The position numbers and the translations under genes are program-made. This document shows positions 18,726 through 28,270 of a DNA stretch of 64,000 nucleotides, in pieces. Below the pieces are notes generated by a model. That model did not search any database and was not told where the DNA came from. It was given only the letters and a program-made list of their open reading frames with translations. Source of the DNA: DATKZH01 sp964475955 (GTDB lineage Bacteria; Planctomycetota; Planctomycetia; Pirellulales; Thermoguttaceae); the NCBI GenBank assembly GCA_964475955.1, contig CAYYZY010000008.1, forward strand, positions 1 to 64,000. The letters run 5' to 3'. Every line of letters starts with the position of its first letter. Position 1 is the stretch's first letter.

Positions 18726-18926
18726 CCACCGTCCCCCTAAGATGCCGCCAGCCAACCGCCGCCCCCCACGCCCGGCCGCGACGCGGTTGCGTCGCGCCCC
18801 GAGGCGCCCTACCATGATCCCTGGACCGGGCGTTCCGATCAAGCGTCGGCCGGAAACCGGGCCGTTTCCGTTTCCCCCAACCGCGAAGCGGTCTTCCCGA
18901 GAGAATCCTGCTGAGGGAGATTTGCC

Positions 18927-21209
18927 ATGCAGAACGTGCTGGCTATGGTCCTGTCAACGACGCTTCTGAGCGCGACGGCCGATGCCGAGGGGCTCTGCAT
19001 CGCCCGCCAGGGACGAAGCGACTGCCAAATCGTCGTCGCCCCCGAACACGACGCCGTGGTCGCCACGGCCGCCCGCGAGCTGGCCGACCACCTGGAGCAG
19101 GTCACCGGCGCGCGGCTCGAAGTCCTCACCGCCGACGAGGCCCCGGCCGACGGCGGGCAGATCCTCGTCGGCCCTTCCGACCGGCTGCGCCGACTCCTGC
19201 CCGAGCTGAAGCTCGACGAGCTGGGCCACGACGGCATCGTGATGAAGACCGTGGGCTCGAATCTGGTGCTCGCCGGGCGTCCGCCACGGGGGACGCTCTA
19301 CGCGGTGTACACGTTCCTGGAAGACGTGGTCGGCTGCCGCTGGTGGACGTCGACCGAGTCGTTCATCCCGCGCCAGGCCACGCTCACCGTGCCGGCGCTC
19401 GACGTGGCGTACGCCCCGCCCCTGCGCTACCGCGAGGCGTTCTATCGCGACGCGTTCCAGGGCGTGTTTGCGGCGCGCCTGAAGTGCAACGGCCACTTCT
19501 CGCAGGTCCCGCCCGAGTACGGAGGGCACGACCGGTTCGCCGGTTACGTCCACACGTTCTACCCGTTGCTGCCGCCGTCGAAGTATTTCGACGAGCACCC
19601 GGAGTGGTACAGCGAAATCGACGGCAAACGGACCCATGAGCGCGCGCAGCTCTGCCTGACCAACGAGGCGATGCGCGAGGAGCTGGTCAAGAATGTGCTG
19701 GCCCGGCTGCGCAAGGAGCCCGACGCGGCGCTGGTCTCGATCAGCCAGAACGACTGGCACGGACGGTGCCAATGTCCGGCGTGCCAGGCGGTGGAGGAGG
19801 AAGAGGGCTCGCCGGCGGGGCCGCTTTTGCGGTTCGTCAACGCCGTGGCCGAGGAGGTGGAGAAGGAGTTTCCCGACGTCTTGGTCGAGACGCTCGCCTA
19901 CCAGTACACGCGCAAGCCGCCCAAGCGGGCGCGGCCCCGCGACAACGTGGTGATCCGGCTCTGCTCGATCGAGTGCTCGTTCCTCGAGCCGCTCGGCGAA
20001 GGCCCTCAGAACGAGCCGTTCCGCAGCGACATCGAGGGCTGGAGCGAGATCGCCCCGCGCCTGTTCGTGTGGGACTACGTGACCAACTTCTCCAACTACA
20101 TCCTGCCGCACCCCAACCTGCGCGTGCTGGGGCCGAACATCCGGTTCTTCGTCGACCACAACGTCGTGGGGCTTTTCGAGCAGGGCGACTCGCAGAGCAA
20201 CGTGGGCGACTTCATCCGCCTGCGCGCATGGCTCCTGGCGCACCTGATGTGGGACCCCTCGGCCGACGAAGAGGCCCTGATCGAGCAGTTCATGACCGGC
20301 TACTACGGCCCGGCGGCGCCCCATCTGATCGCGTATCTCAACGTCCTGCACGACGCGGCCGAGCGGTCCGACGTCTACCTCCGCTGTTTCCTGCACGATA
20401 CGGCCGGCTGGCTCACGCTCGACGACCTGAACCGGGCGACGCGCCTCTACGAGAAGGCCGAAGAGGCCGTGGCCGACGACCCGGTGCTCTCCGCCCGGGT
20501 GCGACGCGAGCGCATGCCGCTCGACCACGTGTGGCTGAAGCGCTACTACGCCCTGCGCCGCGCCGCCCGATACCAGGGCAAGGAGTTCCTCGGGCCCGAC
20601 GACCCGGTGGCGGCCTGCGAGGAGTTCATCCGGCTGGCCCACGAGCTGAAGGCCGGCAACTACCGCGAGCGGCGTCCGTTTTCGGAGTACGAAGCGGCGC
20701 TGCGGGGCCGGTTCCGCCCCGCCGGTCCCCCGCCCGAAATGTGCCGCGAACTGGCCGAGGACGACTGGATCGACTTCCAGGACAACCAGTTCCGGCTGGC
20801 GCAGCCCGGCACGTGGGCGGCGCTGGTCGACGACGCGGCGGCCTCCGACAAAAAGGCGGCGCGCATGCCGGGCGACCATTACGAGTGGGCGGTGGCCTGC
20901 CCGTTGTCCGACGACCTGGCGGATGCCGGGCCGTGGAAGTGTTACGTCGTGGCCCGGTGCGAGGCCGAGGCGTCGGAGGGGCCGGCCATGACGATGGGCA
21001 TCTACGACTCACGGGCGAAGAAGGGCGTGGCGCATCGACGCATCGACGTCGGGGCCTCGGCCGGCAGCGCGTACCATGTGTTCGACCTGGGCACCCACCC
21101 GGTGCACGGCGGCCTCTACTTTTGGGTCGCCCCGCCCAAGCGACCCGGCGAGGTGAAGGCGGTCTACATCGACCGGATCTTCATGGTCCGCGAGAAGGAC
21201 GCGAGGTAG
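18927..21209 (+). CDS. Exported DUF4838 (glycosidase-like) protein
   Basis: A 760-aa exported protein. A short signal peptide (MQNVLAMVLSTTLLSATADA) is followed by an N-terminal domain like the non-catalytic domain of GH20/GH67 enzymes (AARELADHLEQVTG, ILVGPSDR, GTLYAVYTFLEDVVGCRWW). Next comes the DUF4838 region (FDEHPEWYSEIDGKR, LVSISQNDWHGRCQCPACQ, ETLAYQYTRKPP, LFVWDYVTNF). The pattern resembles GH67 alpha-glucuronidases, so hydrolysis of a uronic-acid or amino-sugar glycan is plausible but unproven. The C-terminal 150 residues look like a beta-sandwich. A GGGAGA ribosome site supports the start. The uronate isomerase at 44409 would suit a released uronate. Confidence 0.9.
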   Translation: MQNVLAMVLSTTLLSATADAEGLCIARQGRSDCQIVVAPEHDAVVATAARELADHLEQVTGARLEVLTADEAPADGGQILVGPSDRLRRLLPELKLDELGHDGIVMKTVGSNLVLAGRPPRGTLYAVYTFLEDVVGCRWWTSTESFIPRQATLTVPALDVAYAPPLRYREAFYRDAFQGVFAARLKCNGHFSQVPPEYGGHDRFAGYVHTFYPLLPPSKYFDEHPEWYSEIDGKRTHERAQLCLTNEAMREELVKNVLARLRKEPDAALVSISQNDWHGRCQCPACQAVEEEEGSPAGPLLRFVNAVAEEVEKEFPDVLVETLAYQYTRKPPKRARPRDNVVIRLCSIECSFLEPLGEGPQNEPFRSDIEGWSEIAPRLFVWDYVTNFSNYILPHPNLRVLGPNIRFFVDHNVVGLFEQGDSQSNVGDFIRLRAWLLAHLMWDPSADEEALIEQFMTGYYGPAAPHLIAYLNVLHDAAERSDVYLRCFLHDTAGWLTLDDLNRATRLYEKAEEAVADDPVLSARVRRERMPLDHVWLKRYYALRRAARYQGKEFLGPDDPVAACEEFIRLAHELKAGNYRERRPFSEYEAALRGRFRPAGPPPEMCRELAEDDWIDFQDNQFRLAQPGTWAALVDDAAASDKKAARMPGDHYEWAVACPLSDDLADAGPWKCYVVARCEAEASEGPAMTMGIYDSRAKKGVAHRRIDVGASAGSAYHVFDLGTHPVHGGLYFWVAPPKRPGEVKAVYIDRIFMVREKDAR

Positions 21210-21303
21210 GAATAGGCTTTCGGCCGGTTATTCTGACGCGAGGCCCAGGGACTCTCCGATTCCCGCGCGCCGTTCCGCCCGGCTTCGGGCTTCCTCTCTG
21301 CAC

Positions 21304-21909
21304 TCAGTCACGAGGACGGCCGGCTTCGAGGCCTTTGCGGATCTCGACCCACTGGCCCCCGTCGTCCAGCACGCGATCGACCTCTCGGAGGCATTGGGCG
21401 ACGTCGGGAATGAAGATCAACGTGCCGCGGCTGACGATCGCGTCGGCGTAATCGTCCTCAAAAGGCAACTGCTGTGCGTCCCCCAGCACGAACCGGGCGC
21501 GGTCCTCCAGAGCCGCTTCGCGCATCGCCTTCTCGAAGCGGGGCTTCATGTTCGGATCGACGTCAAGCCCGATGATCGTGAAGCGCGACCGCTTGGCAAG
21601 CTCCACGTCGAGATGGCCGGTGCCGCAGCCGAGGTCGATACAGATCCCTTCGCGAATTCCTCCCAGCTCCCGGAGCATGCGCATGGCGGTCGCAGGGTAG
21701 GTGTGCTTGAGTCGATGCTCCACCACCCACGCGAAGGCCTCGGCGTGCGTCTTTCCGGAAGCGATCGTGCGGAGCGGATCGACCAGCCGGTCGTCGGCCA
21801 GGACCTTGCACGGCTCTTCCCCGGCTGCCCGAGCAACGGACGGCAGACCGCCCAAGAGCGGCAGGCACAGGGCCAGGACCGTCGGCATGGGTCGCAGGGA
21901 AGTGTTCAT
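21304..21909 (-). CDS. SAM methyltransferase-like protein with signal peptide
   Basis: A 201-aa class I methyltransferase fold that starts with an apparent Sec signal (about 1-28, ending SVARAAG). Motif I is DLGCGTG (92-98), motif II GLDVD (114-118), motif III GDAQQLPF (143-150), then RGTLIFIPDV and a short final strand, so the SAM site looks complete. SAM is made in the cytoplasm, so export is odd. Either the N-terminus is not cleaved and acts as an anchor or internal helix, or the protein works in the periplasm on something else. A similar case lies at 49613-50380. It is convergent with the DUF4838 gene. Nothing was recognised in the 258 bp upstream. Confidence 0.82.
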   Translation of the reverse strand: MNTSLRPMPTVLALCLPLLGGLPSVARAAGEEPCKVLADDRLVDPLRTIASGKTHAEAFAWVVEHRLKHTYPATAMRMLRELGGIREGICIDLGCGTGHLDVELAKRSRFTIIGLDVDPNMKPRFEKAMREAALEDRARFVLGDAQQLPFEDDYADAIVSRGTLIFIPDVAQCLREVDRVLDDGGQWVEIRKGLEAGRPRD

Positions 21910-22167
21910 GATTTGGCCTCCTCAACGGCTACTCGCACACGGCCTCGACCCGAGGCGTGCGTCGTGCGACGAGGTCCTTCACCTGGAGCATCTTGGTCTC
22001 CTCCGTCATTTGGGAAGCACGCGCAAGGACGCGTATTGGACGGGCCGACGGCCTCCATTAGGTGTCGAGGAGGGTTGCGGCGTCAAGCGTCTTCAGAGCG
22101 AAATGGGCCGCGCACGGACGCGCGGGGCAAACGGAACCGAAGGAGAAGTGAGATTCTCCCCCCGCGT

Positions 22168-23439
22168 TCACCGGCCCGGGGCGAGACGCTCGGTCAGGTC
22201 CTCGGTGAACTGTTCCTCCAGCGACGCCCGTTTCTGCTGCTCCCAGCGCCGGGCGGTCTCCCACACGGCCTTCTTCGTCGACTTCTCTCGGGGGACGTTT
22301 TCGTCCAAGTAGGCCAGGCATTCGTCGAAGAGCGAATCGTAGAGCGGCTCGGCCGGCGGAGCGTCTTCGGCCGGGCCGCCGGCTGGGAGGCGGTCGGGAA
22401 TCGCGTCCAGGTCGCCCTGGGCCAACGCCTCGAGCATCTCGGCGCTCACCTGGGTCTGGTCCAGAAGCGCCTTGGCGGCCTGCGCGGCGCGGAACTCGCC
22501 GTCGAGCCGCCGGGCGACCTCGGCGGCCGCCTCCTCGATAGCCGCCTGCCGCGCCTCCGCCGAAGCGAAGGGATTCTCATCGGCGGGCGTGGGGGCGGCC
22601 GGGGGCGGCTCGGCCGGTTGGCTGAGGTCTTTGAGCAGCGTCTCGGCCGCGACGCTTTGTGGACTTGGCAGCGGACGGCTTCGCCATAACCACCAGGCCA
22701 CGCCAAGTCCCGCCACGGCGATCATCAGCAGGCCGACCGCAGCGTGAACGACCCACGCACTCCCCCGGTTGCCCCCGAAGCCCCGCGATTTCCCAGTGGA
22801 CCGGCCCGGCAGGCCGGCGTCGAGCCCGTCGTCCGCCGGCTCGGCCGATTTCCTGCGGGTTGCTTCGTCGGCTGTTGGCGCCTGCTTTCTCAGGACGGCC
22901 GCCGGACAGCCGCAGTGCGGACAGTGGCTCGCCCGCCGCGACACCATCTGGCCGCAATCGGGGCACGCGACCACGCGAGCCCCCTCCGGTTGCTCGGCCG
23001 GAGGCCCCGACGGGGACGCAACCGAAGACGCGGCATCGCCCTCGCCCCCGGTCGATGCCGACCCTCCGGTCTGCGAGAGCTCGGGGAAGAGATCGCCGGC
23101 CCACTTCCAGTCCGACCACGCCTCGTGCCGAACGCGGCAGAACAGGTTCATACGCCCGGCGGCAACCAGCCGCTCGACTTCGGCCTTTGTGACGGGGCCG
23201 TGTTCCCGGCCGTCGACGGTCTCCGCGTACCACTCTTCATCCTCGCGGGCGGCCGGCCCGCCGGCAGGAGCCGCTCCGCCGCTCGGCTGCCCCGACACGT
23301 GCGCGGTTTGCGCCCTGGGCGGAGCCGGCACGTCGATTGGGGTGCCGCAGTCGGGGCACTTCACGCGCCGCCCCGCCAATCGGTCGGCGGCCTGAAATGC
23401 GCGTCCACAGCCCGGACAGGAAACGCGAGTCGGCATCAC
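22168..23439 (-). CDS. Zinc-ribbon/GYF-domain single-pass membrane protein
   Basis: A 423-aa protein of unknown role. The order is an MJ0042-like zinc ribbon (SCPGCGRAF ... KCPDCGTPI, 8-37), a GYF_2 domain (EEWYAETVDGREHGP, about 68-115), a Ser/Pro linker, a second zinc ribbon (ACPDCG ... HCPHCGCP, about 158-180), one membrane helix (AAVGLLMIAVAGLGVAWWLW, about 233-253), then an acidic helical tail rich in Ala and Glu. Both ribbons keep all four cysteines. It shares the GYF module with the protein at 17490-18725, so the two could work together in planctomycete envelope or signalling complexes; that is a guess. Confidence 0.85.
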   Translation of the reverse strand: MMPTRVSCPGCGRAFQAADRLAGRRVKCPDCGTPIDVPAPPRAQTAHVSGQPSGGAAPAGGPAAREDEEWYAETVDGREHGPVTKAEVERLVAAGRMNLFCRVRHEAWSDWKWAGDLFPELSQTGGSASTGGEGDAASSVASPSGPPAEQPEGARVVACPDCGQMVSRRASHCPHCGCPAAVLRKQAPTADEATRRKSAEPADDGLDAGLPGRSTGKSRGFGGNRGSAWVVHAAVGLLMIAVAGLGVAWWLWRSRPLPSPQSVAAETLLKDLSQPAEPPPAAPTPADENPFASAEARQAAIEEAAAEVARRLDGEFRAAQAAKALLDQTQVSAEMLEALAQGDLDAIPDRLPAGGPAEDAPPAEPLYDSLFDECLAYLDENVPREKSTKKAVWETARRWEQQKRASLEEQFTEDLTERLAPGR

Positions 23440-23843
23440 GGCCTCGGCGTGGTCGAGGGGGGTGTCAGTCCTTCATGCCAGCCTAGGACGATAGGGGCCG
23501 ATGTTCAATACTCCTCCCCCCGGAAGCCGGCCAGGGGACCCGCCTGGGACCGATGCCGCGGGGTCTGGAAAGCATCGCCCTCACCGGCGACGCCAATGAC
23601 TGGGGTTCTGCCAATTCTCCCCTTCGATGGCGTCCGTCCGCCCCTTGCAATCCCCCGCATTTTGGCTATCCTGCGTATTATCGCCCGCAAAGTCATCGCA
23701 CTCCCCCCAGTTTTATGGGGGGGGCGTGGGGCCAGCCGTGGGCGCAGGACACACCGCAGCCTGCCCGCGACGGTCGGATTGCCGACGCTGGTCGGTCATC
23801 GACGACGGGGCCGGGCGCGCGAACCCGCGTTTCTCACCACCCC

Positions 23844-23908
23844 CACCAACCCGAAGCGCAAGCGAGGCCAAGTGCGAGCCAGTGCCTCGCTTGCGCTTCG
23901 GGTTGGTG
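23844..23908. repeat. 25-bp perfect inverted repeat (hairpin)
   Basis: CACCAACCCGAAGCGCAAGC plus AGGC... reads 23844-23868, and its exact complement is 23884-23908, with a 15-base loop. The arms match over all 25 bp. It is the only structure seen in the 565-bp gap 23440-24004, which is otherwise unremarkable, and lies about 100 bp upstream of the CAP-domain gene on its strand. Confidence 0.9.
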
Positions 23909-24004
23909 TGGGCGCTAGGTGGTTGAGTCTTACCGGGTGGTGAGGAATGCGGGCTAAGAAGGGGTGCCCATCAGTCCGTGGGCCTTTACCGGGAGGAGAA
24001 CACG

Positions 24005-24421
24005 ATGCTATTGCAACTGGCGCTGTGCGCCACCATGCTTTGCGGGGCCGATGCGAAGGGCGGCCAGACCGCAGGGGAAGAACTCGCCCTCACGCAGGCC
24101 GAGCAGAACGTGGTCCATTACACGAACATCCACCGCAAGCGATACGGCTTGCCCCCGTTGGAAATCGATCCCGCCCTGGTCCGGTCGGCCAGGGCGCACT
24201 GCGCGTGGATGACGCGCAACCAGAGGCTCCAGCACACCCGCCAGCCCGTGGCCGAGAACATCGCCATGGGCCAGCGAAACAGCCGGGCGGCAGTGGGCGA
24301 CTGGATGAGTTCGTCCGGGCATCGGGCGAACATTCTCAACCGCGGTTACCGGCGGATCGGGGTGGCGGCCTATCGGGCGTCGAACGGCCGCAACTACTGG
24401 TGCCAGCAGTTTTTGCGATAG
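24005..24421 (+). CDS. Exported CAP-superfamily (SCP/PR-1) protein
   Basis: A 138-aa protein consisting of a signal peptide (MLLQLALCATMLCGADA) and one CAP domain. The four-residue cavity of the family can be traced: His in QHTRQ, Glu in VAENIAMG, and His and its partner in SSGHRANILN. The ending YWCQQFLR is typical. ATG 24005 was chosen over 23978 because a GGGAGGAGA ribosome site lies just before it and the signal begins there. CAP proteins are secreted and bind lipids, sugars or metals; some act as proteases or in adhesion. The specific role here is unknown. It is convergent with the TadG-like gene. Confidence 0.9.
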   Translation: MLLQLALCATMLCGADAKGGQTAGEELALTQAEQNVVHYTNIHRKRYGLPPLEIDPALVRSARAHCAWMTRNQRLQHTRQPVAENIAMGQRNSRAAVGDWMSSSGHRANILNRGYRRIGVAAYRASNGRNYWCQQFLR

Positions 24422-24527
24422 ACGGCGGCCGCAGCGCATGGCAATGCCCCCGCCGAAGGGCACGGTCGACGCGACCGGACCTCGACGGGGGCGCGCGCCT
24501 GTCAACGGGGCGTGGCCGCCGGCCGGC

Positions 24528-26276
24528 TCACTTCACCAGGACGAGCGGCCGGTCGTCGGCGATCTGCCGGAACACGGCCAGCAGTTGGTCCTCGTAGTCG
24601 GTGACGCTCTGATTGCCCGGCACGTTGAAGTGGACGCCCTCGGTCATATCGGCGATCTGCTGCATCAGGCTCGTATCGGCGTTGTTGCCGAGGCTGATCG
24701 TAACGATCGGGTACTGCTTGTCGGCCGCGATCTGCGCCTCCTGGAGGGCGTACGCGTCGCTCCAGCCGCTCGGCCGGTTCGCCTGCCCGTCGGTCATCAG
24801 CACGATCATCTTCTTCGAGCCGGTTCGGGCGCGGCAGTCTAGCTCAATCCAGGCCTCGTGGATGCCCGCACCGATGTTGGTGTAGTTGTCGTAGTGGGCC
24901 GCCTGTCGGTGCTGGACGATGTTCTCGATCGTGGCGAAGTTCTCGGTGAGGATCTCTTCGACCAGCGCGTTCTGCGAGTAGCTGTTGTAAACGACCAGGG
25001 CGACCCGGTCCTCGCAGTCGACCTCCTGGATGTAGTCCATGAACACGCCGGTGGCGTCCTTGACGGCGGTGACCGGCTGGGCGCTGACCTTCCACAGGTC
25101 GCTGGTCTGGCTATGCCTCGGCTTCTGCTCCAGCCAGTAGTTGATCAGCGTCATGTAGCCGTACTTCTTCTTGTAGCCGGCCTCGCGGATGTAGTAGCTG
25201 CCCTGCACGTAGTCGATGAAGCTGTCCCAACTCCCGGAGGAATAGGGGTACGGAACGGAGTCGAGGTCCAGACACTGCTCGACGACCGAGTTCCAGTTCG
25301 TCCACTCCAGCTCGAAGCGTTCGCCGTAGCCGGGGCCCTCGCCGCTGTCGTTGCAGCCCGACTTGACCCACACCTTGGTGATCGTCCGGCTGCCGTCGCC
25401 GAACGTTCCGGTATAGCCGGAGAGGCCCTCGGTCTTCTCGTGGCTGCCGCCGTCGTACTCCACGACCACGTTCGAGAGGTCCTTCGTGGAGGTGACGTAG
25501 ACCAGTTTCTCGTTCTCCATGAACTTGACGGTGACGTGCGGGACGCATCCCCCGCCGGCCTGGCCCTCCAGCGTGATGTAGTCCGGCTCGAACTCCATGT
25601 TGCCGTAGGTCGGCGAGCCGAGGTCCTGGTAAATCTCCAAGAGGTTGTCCTCGACCGTATCGCGGACCTCCTCCCCGTACTCGTGGATCCGCTTCAGCTC
25701 GCTGTCGTCGTTCATCGAGCCGGAGAAGTCGAGCACGAGCGCGATGTCGCGGGGCTGGTAGCGGGCGACCGACTCGGCGGCGCAGTCGAAGTTGTCGCGG
25801 CCGAAGATCCGCCCGAAGAACAGGGGGACGTTGTTGCGGCTGGCGGTGACGTGGATCGTGGAGGGAAGCTGGTCGGTCTCGGTGAAGGACCGCGTGTCGG
25901 GATCCCAATGGCCCACCTTGGCGTCGAATTCCTCGGGGTGCTCGAGCAGCCAGGCCTGGAGGAGGGCTTCCCGGTTCTCCTCCTCCACCATGAACTGGGA
26001 GCCGACCGGGTTGCGGAGCAGGAAGTCGAGCGCGTGGAGCTGGGCCGCTTCCTGGCCCTCGAGGAGGCCGCCGGCGCCGGCCAGGGCCGCGGCGTCGGTC
26101 GCCCGCTTGAGTTCCGTCTGCGTGTTCATGATGTAGCCGACGTCGATCGACAGGGCGAGCACGCCCATCATCACGATCATCATAAAGACGGCGAGTATCA
26201 AAATCGTTCCTCGCCGTTGGCGGCGACGAGGATTTGCCTTGGGGCTGGATGGGCGCGGGCCAGGGATGCCGGACAT
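24528..26276 (-). CDS. TadG-like pilus-assembly protein with vWA domain
   Basis: A 582-aa membrane-anchored protein. The N-terminus is TadE/TadG-like: basic residues, one helix (24-46), then SIDVGYIMNTQTELKRATDA. A von Willebrand A domain follows with the MIDAS motif DFSGS at 183-187 and the later MTDGQANRPSG metal loop, so it probably binds Mg and a protein ligand. About 200 residues are inserted between the first vWA strand and the rest (DRVALVVYNS), including a beta-rich, Gly- and Cys-containing segment. The start has a full AAGGAGG ribosome site (26283-26289). Tad partners are not in the window. It may be a Flp-pilus component or a stand-alone surface adhesin. Confidence 0.88.
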   Translation of the reverse strand: MSGIPGPRPSSPKANPRRRQRRGTILILAVFMMIVMMGVLALSIDVGYIMNTQTELKRATDAAALAGAGGLLEGQEAAQLHALDFLLRNPVGSQFMVEEENREALLQAWLLEHPEEFDAKVGHWDPDTRSFTETDQLPSTIHVTASRNNVPLFFGRIFGRDNFDCAAESVARYQPRDIALVLDFSGSMNDDSELKRIHEYGEEVRDTVEDNLLEIYQDLGSPTYGNMEFEPDYITLEGQAGGGCVPHVTVKFMENEKLVYVTSTKDLSNVVVEYDGGSHEKTEGLSGYTGTFGDGSRTITKVWVKSGCNDSGEGPGYGERFELEWTNWNSVVEQCLDLDSVPYPYSSGSWDSFIDYVQGSYYIREAGYKKKYGYMTLINYWLEQKPRHSQTSDLWKVSAQPVTAVKDATGVFMDYIQEVDCEDRVALVVYNSYSQNALVEEILTENFATIENIVQHRQAAHYDNYTNIGAGIHEAWIELDCRARTGSKKMIVLMTDGQANRPSGWSDAYALQEAQIAADKQYPIVTISLGNNADTSLMQQIADMTEGVHFNVPGNQSVTDYEDQLLAVFRQIADDRPLVLVK

Positions 26277-26746
26277 GGTGATCCTCCTTCGTTTGGCTCG
26301 ATCGGAGCGCTCGACGCGAACGCGATTCTGGAAAAGTGCAGGCGCGGCGTGACGAGATTTGGAAAGGAACACTATGAAGTATAGCTCGCAAATCCCCCCT
26401 CGGTGCGAATCGCCCTGTTTTTTGAAGGAATTTCTTCCTGGGCATTTGCCCCCCGGCCCCCGCGTGAGGGGGGGGGCGAAGAATACCCCCTCACCGATCG
26501 AGGTGGGTGGGAGACACCGGAATGGGCGGCCTCTGCCTCGGTCCGATCCAGCCCCCGGGGCGCCGGCTGGGGCGCGAGGCTGCTGATTCGCCCGCACTAC
26601 ACGTTTTGGGCGACCAACGCCCTGCGTGGGTATCGGGCGCTTGGAACGGGCGTCAACCGGGACCGACGGAAAGGAACCACCGGAAAGCCGAAGCGGAGAA
26701 GGCGCCTCGGCGCGGTCTTACCGGTTGCGGGCGGGTCCGACCGACC
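26277..26746. other. Intergenic region without a recognised gene
   Basis: The 470 bp between the TadG-like start and the sulfotransferase end hold a GC-rich patch with long C and G runs (about 26448-26480) that can fold back. The open frames here have no homology features or ribosome site. Promoter elements for the TadG-like gene must lie in its left part but were not identified. Confidence 0.5.
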
Positions 26747-28270
26747 TCAGGCGGCTCGAGACGCTGACGCTTTGCCGATGGCGTCTTCGAAGCCCGGCTT
26801 GCGCCTGACAGGATGAGCTTGCTTCAGCGCGGCTTCGTTCAAGCGGTCGTAGATCGAATGGGCTTCCCTTACGAGCGAGGAAGGAATGGATTCGGTATCG
26901 ATCTCCCGGGCTCGGGGCGAACGAATTTCCGCCGCAGCCGACGACAGGGCAACGCCGCCTGTCGTTCCGATCGCCTCGGCCAGCCGGTGCAGGCCGGTCT
27001 CAGGAGCCTGGCAGAGCGCCTCGTAGCTGACGAGAAGCAAGTCGTCGCGCTGCGCCATCACGTGCCGGTACGCCGCCACCCAGTACTCCAACCAGAACGG
27101 CAACGATTGGGCATCTCGCGATTCGCGGCCGTCGAGCCAGCTCTGGAAGTCGACGGGGCGCAGATTCTTGCCGAAGTCGTAGTGGCCGATCGCGCGCATG
27201 TACTCGCAGGCGAACGGGTCCTCTTCGTGGATGCGGAGGAACCTGCGATGCTGTTCGAGCAGTGAGGCGGCGTGCTGTAGCGGTTCGCGGAACGGCACGA
27301 CGATCACGCAATCGGGAAACAGCCGTCGCAGCATCGCAACGCGCGCCACGTTCACGTTGTTCTTGGAGACGTAGCGCGTCGCCCGCGGGCCCTCGCCGCC
27401 GCGGACCAGGACGACCTTGCGCATGTGACGGGAGAAGAACTCGGCGAACTCGGCGTCATCTTCGTCGTGCCACGGAACGATGCGATCGGCGCGGTAGTGC
27501 CGTGGCCAGAAGGTCGTCCAGAGCACTTCCTCCATGGCTTCGAAGCTGTCGAAGTCGATGAGCATCCCGTCGCCATGGGCGCGTTCGCGCGGTTCGCCCG
27601 CCCTCTGAAAGGCCCCCGAGAGGCGGCTCCAGAGACAGGGAATGAGGAGGAACGGCATGTCGCGGTAGCTGTGCGAGGCGAAATCGGGCAGACGTGCGCA
27701 ACACTCGAGCAGCAACGTGGTCCCCGCCCGGGGAAGCGCCGTGATGAAGACGGGGCGCTCGAGTTCGCACGCGGCAAGCTGTCGCGCAAACAGGCGGTCC
27801 TCCAAATCGGCGAGCGCCGCCTGCGCCCCGTACGTTCTGAAGGCCACGCGGTGGACCCATCGGTCCAGCGCCGAATATCCAGATTTCTCGGAAGTCCTGC
27901 TTGGACGGAAGCAGAGGACGAGAAGGGCCAGCGCGCCGCTCAATATGAGGAACCGGGGCGAGACCGCAACAAGGAAGACGGATTCGAGCGACAGCCATCC
28001 GAGTCGATCGCACAGCCACAGCGCCCCGGTGGGCGGCAGCACGGCCGCGCTCCCGCCGAAGGCGAGCACGAAGAACAAGCGGAACAACCGCTTCGCACCG
28101 TCTTGGAGTTCCGCCTCTTTGGCTTCGTCGCTCTTCCCGGGATCGCGAATCACGCGCAAGGATCGATGCGCAATCGCCACCACCTCGCCGCTCTTCCTGA
28201 CGAGGCCGAACGCCCGAAGGAGAACGACGACCGCGACGACGAGCAGGGCAGCCGCGATCCAGGAGGTCAT
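26747..28270 (-). CDS. Membrane-anchored sulfotransferase (PAPS type)
   Basis: A 507-aa protein with helices at about 2-22, 66-90 and 98-123 and a cytosolic-type sulfotransferase domain after them. The 5'-phosphosulfate loop is FITALPRAGTT (about 175-185). The 3'-phosphate region is likely VVPFREPLQHAASLLEQHRRF-like. The domain should move sulfate from PAPS to a sugar, lipid or peptide acceptor. ATG 28270 overlaps the stop of the 79-aa gene upstream by 4 bp; a longer start at 28339 would run through that gene. It ends a tight operon with an arylsulfotransferase-like gene, so sulfate transfer is the likely shared theme. The acceptor is unknown. Confidence 0.87.
   Translation of the reverse strand: MTSWIAAALLVVAVVVLLRAFGLVRKSGEVVAIAHRSLRVIRDPGKSDEAKEAELQDGAKRLFRLFFVLAFGGSAAVLPPTGALWLCDRLGWLSLESVFLVAVSPRFLILSGALALLVLCFRPSRTSEKSGYSALDRWVHRVAFRTYGAQAALADLEDRLFARQLAACELERPVFITALPRAGTTLLLECCARLPDFASHSYRDMPFLLIPCLWSRLSGAFQRAGEPRERAHGDGMLIDFDSFEAMEEVLWTTFWPRHYRADRIVPWHDEDDAEFAEFFSRHMRKVVLVRGGEGPRATRYVSKNNVNVARVAMLRRLFPDCVIVVPFREPLQHAASLLEQHRRFLRIHEEDPFACEYMRAIGHYDFGKNLRPVDFQSWLDGRESRDAQSLPFWLEYWVAAYRHVMAQRDDLLLVSYEALCQAPETGLHRLAEAIGTTGGVALSSAAAEIRSPRAREIDTESIPSSLVREAHSIYDRLNEAALKQAHPVRRKPGFEDAIGKASASRAA

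Noticed and set aside
26403..26816. 137-aa open frame upstream of the TadG-like gene
   Set aside because: It crosses the end of the sulfotransferase gene and a G-run, has no ribosome site and no domain.
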